From the NCBI GenBank assembly GCA_022266195.1, contig WHVY01000001.1, forward strand, positions 12,834,001 through 12,898,000: DNA of 64,000 nt, given 5' to 3'. Source of the stretch: Tetranychus cinnabarinus (Eukaryota > Arthropoda > Arachnida > Trombidiformes > Tetranychidae). Shown here piece by piece: positions 9,810-18,612 of the stretch. Numbering within the stretch: position 1 is the stretch's first letter; each line of letters opens with the position of its first letter. A program made the translations under genes and the position numbers. Below the pieces are notes generated by a model. It had not been told where the DNA came from. It saw only the letters and a program-made list of their open reading frames with translations, and did no database searches.

Positions 9810-10838
9810 TTAATTTCCTTCGCCGCGTTTGGCTTGAAGTTCTTTAAGAGCACTACTTAGAAATGCAAGATGACCTTTAGGGCATTTATTAGCATAATGA
9901 CCTTTTTCTCCACACTTGAAGCATGTTACTTGATCAAGAGGCCTATGAATCCTTTCTTTGGATTGAGCTCCCTGGGGATCCGATGAATTAGAGTTGGAGT
10001 TATCTGTTCCGTTTTTAGTTGCATTAGGAACCGGTGGTCCTTGATTTTGATGAGGAGGGTGATTATTATGTGATTGATTATGAATCGGATTATGATGCGA
10101 ATTGTGATGACTATTGTGATGTGTATTATGAGGAGCATGATGTGGATGTTGAATAGGTTGTTGGCCGGAGTGTTGCTGCTCAAGCTGAGCAAGTTTACTT
10201 TGTATTGCTTCTTCTCTTGCTTCAGGAGGCATCTTGGGACAATTATAAATTTTATGGCCTAATTCATTGCAATAATGACAAATGACAGTTCCTTTCTTTG
10301 CTTGAACATTTGGATCGTTGATAGGTAAATCAAATCTAGGATGAACAAATTTACATTCTGGACCGAGAGGACAAAAACCAGCAAGGTAACACAAACATAT
10401 TACACGTCTAGTATGTCTATGGCGACAATTGGGTCCATGCCGGCAGAAACCACGATCATACCACGGACAATCTTTGATTTTAGATTCCGGATCAATGTGT
10501 AGAAAAGGGCATTCCTTGTTAGAACATGCATGGAAACGGGAATAAAAATAGCATTCCGGCATTTTAGTTAAATCATATTCATGAAGAAATTCACATTGAT
10601 CTCCTTTTTTACATAGACCACGAAGCCAGTGTTTACAAACTATACTACGATCTCCTTTGATATGTCTAAATGGACAATTTGCACCTCGATGACAGTTACC
10701 ACGAAGATGAAAAACACAGACCGCTGCACCAGATTTGTCCATTCCCGGGAAAGGTAGATTGAGAGCACCGATTTGTTCAGCCAAGGCGATTTCAACGTCG
10801 AATTCGACATCGTTCACGGATGCCAATAATTCTTCCAT
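9810..10838 (-). CDS. CPSF4: CPSF4 / CPSF30 (clipper) zinc-finger subunit of the cleavage and polyadenylation factor
   Basis: A single 342-codon exon. Five tandem CCCH fingers occupy residues 41-166 (C41-C49-C55-H59; C68-C76-C82-H86; C96-C105-C110-H114; C124-C132-C138-H142; C148-C156-C162-H166). Two CCHC zinc knuckles follow at 187-200 (C187, C190, H195, C200) and 306-319 (C306, C309, H314, C319). This order is that of animal CPSF4, the CPSF subunit that, with WDR33, recognises the AAUAAA signal in the nucleus. The two-knuckle form resembles the insect clipper proteins. The roughly 100-residue linker between the knuckles is a His/Asn/Pro/Gln-rich low-complexity tract (about 221-295), longer than in vertebrates. 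The start MEELLASVNDVEF is the family's usual N-terminus. The gene is intronless, unlike its neighbours OSGEP and neto, and is bracketed by the inverted repeat of the neighbouring gene. Confidence 0.97.
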   Translation of the reverse strand: MEELLASVNDVEFDVEIALAEQIGALNLPFPGMDKSGAAVCVFHLRGNCHRGANCPFRHIKGDRSIVCKHWLRGLCKKGDQCEFLHEYDLTKMPECYFYSRFHACSNKECPFLHIDPESKIKDCPWYDRGFCRHGPNCRHRHTRRVICLCYLAGFCPLGPECKFVHPRFDLPINDPNVQAKKGTVICHYCNELGHKIYNCPKMPPEAREEAIQSKLAQLEQQHSGQQPIQHPHHAPHNTHHNSHHNSHHNPIHNQSHNNHPPHQNQGPPVPNATKNGTDNSNSNSSDPQGAQSKERIHRPLDQVTCFKCGEKGHYANKCPKGHLAFLSSALKELQAKRGEGN

Positions 10839-11148
10839 GGTAGTTGACTTTGCTAGAACACTATATCGGAAAATAATAACAAAATTAACAACGATTTTTG
10901 ATGAATAAGCTAAAGTATGAAACTAAATGGGATCTATCATCTGTTGATAAGCCGCAACCACTTCTTTATTTTAAATAGCTTATAGATGGAGCTACTTGTT
11001 AGATTAGTAAAATTTTTAACATGTGCGTACAATGAAGGCGCATCAGTATTTTGGCGGTTTTGTATGAATTGTTATCAATTGTTTATTTTCACATTTACTT
11101 TTAGTTTTAAATATCAATATTTTTTAAACAGTGTTCAATTTTATCAAC
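10839..11148. promoter_or_regulatory. Shared divergent promoter region of CPSF4 and the 11149 gene
   Basis: About 310 bp separate the two start codons, which point away from each other, so both core promoters and 5'UTRs must lie here unless there are distant non-coding exons. No TATA box is convincingly placed. Short AT-rich stretches only. Confidence 0.6.
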
Positions 11149-11712
11149 ATGTCATCATCTAATCTTAGTGACGCTCTACTAGAAGATCCTGATCGCAGTG
11201 TAAAAGCCTGTTTAATGGATTTTCAAATTATAATCATTAAAAAGGTGGAAGACATTTTGAGGAAAAAATTTGATTCCCTTATGAGAGTTTTCAATGGTCA
11301 AAAATCTTTCGACTCAACTAAATATGACGAGCTCAAAGAAAAATTTATTGCTGATACCATGCCGCTTTTGACACCAAAGTATTCTACTTTGCTTAAAGAT
11401 CCAGAGTTGGAGAAACGGATACTGGATGCTATCCCCAAAAGAGAGTACAATTATAGTTCGGAGGATGCAAATGTTGTTGCCAAAATGTTGAAACCGTGTA
11501 AGAAGGATGCATTGGAGTCATTAAAAGGAATTAAGAGTCAGGTGGAAACATTGAAAAAGGCCGAGGAGCAAATACTTGTTTCATTCCAATCTGAAATCGG
11601 AGAGGTGGTGGAAAAACAAAAATTTATCAAGAAAAAAACTCTTGAATCCATCGTCCCAATGTCAACTGTATCTTATCATAATTGCCAGAAAACCACATTG
11701 AAAGATTTTTGA
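11149..11712 (+). CDS. Helical coiled-coil protein of unknown family (187 aa)
   Basis: An intronless ORF. I chose ATG at 11149 (context CAACATG, start MSSSNLSDALLEDPDRSVKA); an in-frame ATG 18 bp upstream would add only MFNFIN. The protein is almost entirely helical by composition. Residues about 15-75 are amphipathic and basic (IIIIKKVEDILRKKFDSLM, then YDELKEKFIADTMPLL). A middle segment has DPELEKRILDAIPKRE. Residues about 110-165 form a heptad-like coiled coil (ALESLKGIKSQVETLKKAEE, then EIGEVVEKQKFIKKK). Size and helical plan recall small kinetochore proteins of the Nnf1/PMF1 type, but I cannot support that from motifs. A truncated inverted copy lies at 9325-9797. It is divergent from CPSF4 and convergent with OSGEP, whose stop is 168 bp beyond its own. 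Confidence 0.85.
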   Translation: MSSSNLSDALLEDPDRSVKACLMDFQIIIIKKVEDILRKKFDSLMRVFNGQKSFDSTKYDELKEKFIADTMPLLTPKYSTLLKDPELEKRILDAIPKREYNYSSEDANVVAKMLKPCKKDALESLKGIKSQVETLKKAEEQILVSFQSEIGEVVEKQKFIKKKTLESIVPMSTVSYHNCQKTTLKDF

Positions 11713-11808
11713 TAATTCCTCTAGATAATTGATTGTTCATCTTTATTGTACTAAAATTTTGAACCGATAAAATATTCCAGCCAGTTGAACAGAATTGTTT
11801 TCAAAATT

Positions 11809-11814
11809 TTTATT
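11809..11814 (-). terminator. Likely poly(A) signal of OSGEP
   Basis: TTTATT on the plus strand, i.e. AATAAA on the minus strand, 67 bp past the OSGEP stop codon. Confidence 0.45.
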
Positions 11815-11834
11815 TGTACCAGATGCGATTTGGA

Positions 11835-11840
11835 AATAAA
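11835..11840 (+). terminator. Likely poly(A) signal of the 11149 gene
   Basis: AATAAA, 123 bp past the stop codon of the plus-strand gene. It lies beyond the opposing signal of OSGEP, so the two transcripts would overlap at their 3' ends. Confidence 0.5.
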
Positions 11841-11880
11841 GAAAGGCAATTTACACTTAAAATTAAATTCATTCAAAAAA

Positions 11881-13313
11881 TCATTTTATCCAGTCGACAT
11901 CAACCTCGTCGGTGCGGAATCTTTGAGTAACAGTTGTCTGAGAGATTGATGTCAAATGACCAGATTGGAACATCAAAGTACCGGCTTGAGCAATCATTGC
12001 CCCATTATCAATGCAATATCTTTCGTCGGTGGCATAGAGAATTGCTCCTCGCTCTTCGGCCATTTTTGACATCATCATTTGTAACCTTTCATTGCAACCA
12101 ACTCCTCCTACAATCAAAACTTCTTTTGAGTTTGTGTTGGACATGGCTCGTTCTGTAGTTTCGACCAACATCGCAAAAATGGTTTCTTGGAGCGAAAAAC
12201 ATAAATCTTCCGGAGTATATTCACCAGTTTTCAGCCAATTTGCCGTTCGGTCCTGAAACACGTACAGAATGAAAGATTACATCAACAAATCATTGCTTGA
12301 AAATTGAAATATACCCAATTTATGATACCTCTATGAATGAAAGGAGTCCTGAAAATGAAACGTCCATTCCTTTGACAACATATGGAAGTGAGGCCAACTT
12401 TTTACCCTTTTTTGCCATTTGTTCGATATTGTACCCGGGACTAGGATCATTTGATAACTGTAATCAAAAACAAGTGGTTTTATGACAATTTATGGCCAAA
12501 TAAACAAAATATCAATACTAAATAATAAACTTGCCTTCAACACTCTTGCAAATCTGTCCAAACAATTTCCAACTGCAATGTCGATTGTTTCACCAAAGAT
12601 GCGATACCTGCCAGCTGAATAAGCAATGATTTGTGTATTTCCTCCGCTAACATAAAGCACTATAGGATTTCTGGCACCTGTGACTAATTTTCCCATTTCA
12701 ATGTCTGTAAATAAGACAAGATTTTAAGTAAATGTGTGAAAAATAGAACCATAGTGGCCTTACGAGCGATACAGTGGTTGACGGCGACAACGGGTTTATT
12801 CCAAAGCTGAGCTAAAGTTCTAACAACAATTGCTACTGATTGCAATGGAGCACCCATTCCAGGTCCTTTTGTATAACATAGAACATCTATTTCATCAACT
12901 GTACAACCACTTTCCTTGAGACATTTGTCAATTAATTCGTGTATCACATTTTGATGATGCTTAGCAGTATCTCGAGGCAGAAAACCTGTTTATTGGCAAA
13001 AAACAAATATAATTGTAAGACAGCTTCAATGAAATAGTTGGATATTACCTTGCATGCAAATATATTCAAAAAAAGTCAAAAAAATACTCAAAAGTTGATG
13101 TCATCAAGCAAATTTACTTGGATTACTAAGGAACGATGATTTCATTGGACTCTCTACACTTTTTGATTAACAAAAAATTGGTGGCAAAAAATTCTTACCG
13201 TGACCAGGAGGAGTGATATAAGTTGATCTGGGATTAGCTAAAACCTGGCCATCTTTGATAATACCGATTCCTAGTTTATTAGCACTTCCCTCAAATCCCA
13301 TAGCAATAACCAT
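11881..13313 (-). CDS. OSGEP: OSGEP/Kae1, tRNA N6-adenosine threonylcarbamoyltransferase (335 aa)
   Basis: Five exons: 13313-13199, 12985-12764, 12704-12535, 12457-12329 and 12252-11881. They sum to 1008 nt, 335 codons plus stop, the same length as human OSGEP. It is the catalytic subunit of the KEOPS complex, which transfers threonylcarbamoyl to A37 of ANN-decoding tRNAs. Visible hallmarks are the N-terminal GFEGSANKLGIGI, PPGHGFLPRDTAKHH, the metal-binding HxxxH motif in NHCIAHIEMG (its second His codon is split by intron 2), the nucleotide-binding SGGNTQ, GETIDIAVGNCLDRFARVLK, SNDPSPGYNIEQMAK, GGVGCNERLQ and the metal Asp in ATDERYCIDNGAMIAQAG. The third intron has a GC donor (AAG then GCAAGT) and an ordinary TTACAG acceptor; the only nearby GT would introduce a stop. 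There is no mitochondrial leader, so this is the cytosolic/nuclear form, not OSGEPL1. Confidence 0.97.
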
Positions 13314-13717
13314 TTTGAAATAAAAAGTTTACTACACTTAAAAATACAAAATTAAAGAGCCAAAATGTGACCAGACGTGATGTTTACTAAAAATGATGCA
13401 AGTGAGCAAGTCTTACTTAGAAGAAGCGCTAAATTTGAAAGAAACATAATTTGAAACAAATTTTTTCGCGAAGTGATCATAAATTAATAAGCGACAGGTG
13501 TTTTAGCTGAGAATCCATTTCATTTTTATTAAATTTCCTAAATTTTGCCATAAAATTTATCAAAAAAGAAGGAAGCAATTAACCATTAAAGATCCTATTT
13601 GTTTTGTATTTGTAAAGAGAAGAGATGAAACAATGTTTTTCTTATTTTTTTGTCAATAAAATTTTGTTATTTTATCATATTTTTTGCAAAGAAAAGCTTG
13701 AAAGCGCCGATTGAGAC

Positions 13718-13736
13718 GAGAGAGAGAGAGAGAGAG
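13718..13736. repeat. (GA)n microsatellite
   Basis: Nine or so GA dinucleotides inside a wider purine-rich tract (about 13700-13760). Confidence 0.9.
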
Positions 13737-15477
13737 AAAGAGAGATGGGAGAGAGGACGATGAAGATGATGATAAAGATGATAATGATGAAAATAGGAGT
13801 AATGAAAAAAGTAAATAGATATCGAAGGATTTGTATTCATATTTTGTCTTGAAAATGTCTTGTCCGACAAAATAGTGATGATGATGGCGAGGAGAAAGAG
13901 AAAGAGAGATAATAGATTGGCTGGAGAGAGAGAAGAAGACAAGAAGATGAGAAAAGAAAGTAAATAGCTGTTGATTGCTAGTTAATAAACAAATCTTTTG
14001 ATACAATTTAACTTATTTATATATTTGTTTGTCAAAGGAAAAGTCTGTGATTAGATGAAATTACTATTTTACTCCGTCTATTCAGTTTAATCATTATATT
14101 AATCTGTCTCTTACCTTCATCATCATTTCTTACTTATTCAATGCTCTCTAACTCTTTCTCTCTTTGACAATCTGATTAAAATGATAGTAATTCTAGTAAT
14201 AATAATGATAATATAGTGAAATCAGGTTAACCAATATAATGAAACTGTTGTGTTGATGTCCTGAGATGCACATTGAATTGAAAGAGTTAACAAAATGGTT
14301 GGTAACGTCTTCTTGGTGAGCAAATGTCCAAAAATACAGTTAATTGTCGCTTGATAGAATCAACTATCCATTTGATGATGTTGCGTTGATTAAACAAATT
14401 AATAAGGATGATTGCGTATAATCAGATTGAAACAAAAAAATTGGTAACATTAAATTAAGCAAAAAGGGTAACCATTGCACAATTAATAACAATTGAATCA
14501 GGGACTGTTCATAATGGTTATCATGGTTATAATAGTAATTATAATATCATGTTACATATTGATCCTACGAGGAGTTAATTTTTGTTCAAGTGCTTGAATC
14601 ATTGAGAGGAGAAAGGCAAAAATTTGCTGGAAGGGTTTTCCTGTCAATCAACAATCAAGCCAGTAATTTAAATATATGAGAAAACGAAACAAAAATTTAA
14701 ACAGCAATTTAATGTTTCTATCAATTAACAACCAGCTTTTCTCTTTCTCTTTCTCAGGATAAATGATATTTAAAATGTTTATCATGAATTTACTGATGAG
14801 CTGATTTTGATATATTATTACCAAAAATTAATGTTTCAAATGTGTAAGAAAGAGTTACGAATTAAATTTTGAAGAGTTTTGTCTTATTTTTTTCAGTGCA
14901 TTTATTCATGTTAAAGGCACCTTTTTTTGAAAAAAATGGAGAAAAATGATAATTAATATTATTCAGTTATTAGCAGGCGTAATCAGGTTCAAAATTTAAT
15001 CAATAAATTCATCTTTTCCTGATTAAAGTATACGTAATAATATACCAATCAACCATCTTCAAATCAAGTTAAACATTCAACTATCTTGAGCAAATCGGTA
15101 ATCGTCATTGTTGAGCTGGTTCAGTCATCTTCAACATTTCAATGAGACAATAATATCGTTCCATTATCGCACTAGCTACTGATCGCCAAATTACCAGATT
15201 GAAAAAAATCAATTGGTTCTTGAGAGATCTTTAAGTGATATTGTTTTACCAAAGATCCGGTGTATTCTGATCTTGGTCAATTAATTCTTTTTCGCATTTT
15301 TTCTCCTCTTTTCCAATTTTCCTTCTTCTTGGTTTAGTTTATTTGAAGAGTTATCGTTATGTGGTTGTGTGTTTTTGTGTGTGTGTGTTAATTGTTCTCT
15401 TGTTTATGGTGAAAGTAAGTTTTCAGGTGAGTGAGTGAAATGTGATCTTTTGCTTGTTCTTTATGTATTTTTGTATA

Positions 15478-15678
15478 TTATTTAATCTTTTTATAATTAT
15501 TGTTGTCATTCTGTGGTTTATGTTGTTGATGTTTCTTTGATGTCAGACTTGTAGATGAAATGTTTCCCTTTGCTTGATTACAAAAGTCGTAGTAGCTCTT
15601 CTTTGAGTTTTCATCTTCCACATTCACTTTAGGTCTTCGTTGAGCAATGCTTATTGGCACCGAAATGTTAAAATACAA
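15478..15678 (-). other. Weak candidate coding exon
   Basis: A 66-codon frame beginning MYFNISVPISIAQRRP, with EDENSKKSYYDFCNQ in the middle and a Lys/Asn/Gln-rich end. Its codon composition is less repetitive than the surrounding DNA, but there is no homology I recognise, no clear acceptor and no partner exon. It could be an isolated ORF in the neto 3'UTR. Confidence 0.18.
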
Positions 15679-16022
15679 AAAAAAGTAAGTTAAAGATAAG
15701 TTAAACAGGTAAAGTGATCAGCAGCGACAGAGTGTTAGTTATACTTCGACAGAGTAGCAAAAATTGTTTGCCATTAAATTTACCAGTAAATTTGTTTGTT
15801 TAATGTGAGCAGAAGCATCTCTGTGAAGGATGAGAGATGATGAAAAAAATAGAGGTATAAGGAGAGACAGTTTGAGAGATGCTTGAGAATGATGATAGGA
15901 ATCAAACAAAAAGAGATACAAAGCATGTTAGCACAGAAGGAAAAGAGGTTACTGTTGTTGGTTTTTACACATTTCAATAATATCCGCAAATCAATCACTA
16001 ATATAATTCATGTTGACTATAA

Positions 16023-16211
16023 TCAGCTGATGGTAACAACAAAAGGTGAAATTAAATGATAAAAAAGTTGATCGAAGTGGAGAGGAAAAGAAGTTATTAA
16101 CAAATGGTTCCTTTTCATCTCCTCGACATTTTGAGCGCTATTAAATCGTTGAAATGTAAAGGCATTAACATGTCTTCCTCTTATGCGTCTCGCTTCATCT
16201 AACTTTTTCAT
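16023..16211 (-). other. Weak candidate coding exon
   Basis: A 62-codon frame starting MKKLDEARRIRGRHVNAFTF, with a plausible basic/helical first half and a hydrophobic, AT-driven second half. No splice partner and no recognised family. Listed only because the first 40 codons look more protein-like than their surroundings. Confidence 0.15.
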
Positions 16212-16257
16212 CTTTCAGATTTTCTTTTCATTTTGTATTTTATTCTTGCTTCATGTT

Positions 16258-16284
16258 TATATATATATATTTATTTATTTATAC
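16258..16284. repeat. (TA)n / TTTA microsatellite
   Basis: An alternating TA run followed by TTTA repeats. Confidence 0.85.
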
Positions 16285-16926
16285 ATTTATTATTTTGTGT
16301 GTCAGGATAACATGGAGAGAGAGAGGCAATGTAAAGGTGAAGAGGCAAAAGCTAAGAAATTGATCGAGTTTTACTGTACAAGAAGGAATTATCTTTCGCT
16401 GAAAATGTCCCTCAAGACTTGTTGCCCTTTTCATTTTCCTGAGGAAACATTAACCAATCTCTCTATCCTTTTCACACCACTTTCCCCATGATCACCATGA
16501 TCACCATGATCATCATCGTCTTCTTATCACCTTTATTTTCCATCCTTATTCTTATATTCATCTTGAATCTCACTACTTTTTTTTGCTGCTTAATGATTGC
16601 TTTGTTTACACTGTTTGCTAGTTGAAATAATATTACAGTATCAATTGCAGTTGGGAAAGATAACGGATGCAAAGATGCATGGAAAGGATGAGGAAGGCAG
16701 AGAGAAATAAGAAAGAATGAAATGTAAAGAAGATAAAGAAAAAAAGTGGAGCAAAGAGAAGAAGAGAAAGAAAAGTTCTGTCAACGATATAACTCAGATC
16801 AATAAGTCTTTGAATCTAACTGCAATTTTTTGATCTTTCCCTGCGTTTTAGATACAAAAGAACCAGAGAAGATGGAGACTAAGAAAGGAGAATAAAAAAG
16901 ATTCCAATGAGCATTGGGATGTAACC

Positions 16927-16945
16927 ATATATATATATATATATA
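16927..16945. repeat. (AT)n microsatellite
   Basis: Nine AT dinucleotides in a row. Confidence 0.9.
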
Positions 16946-17195
16946 AATATAAAACATCAACAGTAACAGCAAAATCCATTGATAAAAGTTCTTGCTTGCA
17001 TCCCTTTTCCCCTTCTTGTATTGCTCTTTCGATCCTAAGTTATTTCTTGTCTTCGTTTTTCATCCTTTTTACCATCTTTAGCCTCATTTTTCTCCCTCTT
17101 TCTTTATCTGGTATTGTTGTTGGTTCCATACAATCCAAATGCAATCGCAAAAATCTCGTCTGACCAAATAGCTATTTCATTCTGAATTTCTTTTC

Positions 17196-17213
17196 CTTCT
17201 TCTTCTTCTTCTT
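17196..17213. repeat. (CTT)n microsatellite
   Basis: A pyrimidine triplet repeat in a longer CT-rich stretch. Confidence 0.8.
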
Positions 17214-18612
17214 TTCCCATTTGTTTTTCTTTAGTTTTTTCCCTGTGACTTGGAGGGTTTTTTTGCTTGTCCTCCCTATTTGTGTGTAATACAAAGCTAA
17301 TCTTGATGTGTAGTTATTATTGTTATCGTGTTCTTGTTGTCGTTTATGTTGATGGTGATGATGATCATGATGTGATGCTGGTAATGGTGAAGAGTAACTC
17401 AAAAACAAGAAGAGGAAGATAAAAAAGAGGATGAAAAGCAATGGAGAAGAGAATATCTATTAGTTATCATCTAGTAGCTATAATATATAATATTAAATAA
17501 TAATAGCAAAAAGAGAAAGAAGTATATCGTCAATCAATAAAATCAACAATCAACACTGATCAAAGTGTCCAGACAACTGTACATGATTCTTACATGCTTC
17601 TCAATAAACTAAACCACAAATGAATCATATAATTATTAATATATATATATATAAACTTTGCTATTCAGAGAATGATTCTGATGATAAAGAGATGAAAAAA
17701 AAGGATAAGAAGATAGAGAGAGAGAGAGATTGAGGGAATGAGATGAGTATGTTTAACCACATATGTATGGATATAAATATATCCATCCAATTTCCGATTC
17801 TCCTTGTAACTGGGCAGTTTATTTTGGTAAGAAAGAGGAACCTAATAAGGATAAGGTTGAAAGGGAAATTGGAAAGGAAAGGGATGAAAGAAAGGTGTTT
17901 ATTAAAAGAGGAAAGATAGACCAAAATTGAGAAAGAGGCAGGAAGTTGCAAATGTTGCAAACACAATTTTCGTTCCAAAAAACGCAAGTTATTCAGCCTT
18001 TTGTGTTGTATAATGAGTTATATAATAAATTGTCCATCCGATTATTTCTTGCTTTTTTTACTTCTTTCACTATTTTTTGTTTCTGACCAGTCGAGAAATA
18101 AAAACAACTTTCAATATTACACTTGAAATGAGAAGATGTTGAATCAGCAATCCAGTCTTTGGGTTATTTGTTGGTTTTCTGGTGGCTCCTGTTGATGATT
18201 TGTTAAATTTGTTGTTGACGAAGTTAACAAAAAAAAATGTTTTCCCTTTTCTGGTTTAGAGTAAAAATGTTCTTGTTTAAGTTTCTTCCTCTGAAAATTT
18301 GATTGAATTCACATGTAGAATAATGTTATCCCAATGGAAGAAGCGGAATTGTCGAAGAATAATAACAATTACAATTTCAATTATTAATCAATAATAATAA
18401 ATGACCAAGAGATGTGAAGATAACCAATCCTCAGCGTAGTAAGGAAAAGAGTGAAGTTTGAAGGTGAAAAAACAAGGGTTGAAAATTTCTTTATCATCCT
18501 GATCCTCATCATCAAAAATCATAATCAATCGGTTTAAAAGTTTTTTTCTTCAATATTTCTGATCATTTTGATCGGTATTTAAATTATTTATGTATTTAGG
18601 TAAAACCGGTTG

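Larger units (their letters stand above)
13314..18612. other. Low-complexity spacer between OSGEP and neto
   Basis: About 5.3 kb without a convincing gene. The left end holds the OSGEP promoter. The right part is probably neto 3'UTR, of unknown extent. It is rich in GA/CT tracts, TA repeats and TCA/GAT triplets, and most open frames are translations of those tracts. Two minus-strand frames (15478-15678 and 16023-16211) have less biased composition and are listed separately. Confidence 0.5.

Noticed and set aside
11149..11712. Assignment of this gene to the Nnf1/PMF1 kinetochore family
   Set aside because: Only size and helical layout agree; no diagnostic motif is visible, so it is left as unknown.
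13653..14006. Minus-strand Ser/Leu/His-rich frames
   Set aside because: Produced by GA/CT and GAT repeat tracts.
16311..16491. Plus-strand frame starting MERERQCKGEE after a CAG
   Set aside because: It begins in a GAGA tract, has no partner exon, and lies on the opposite strand to the transcribed neighbours.
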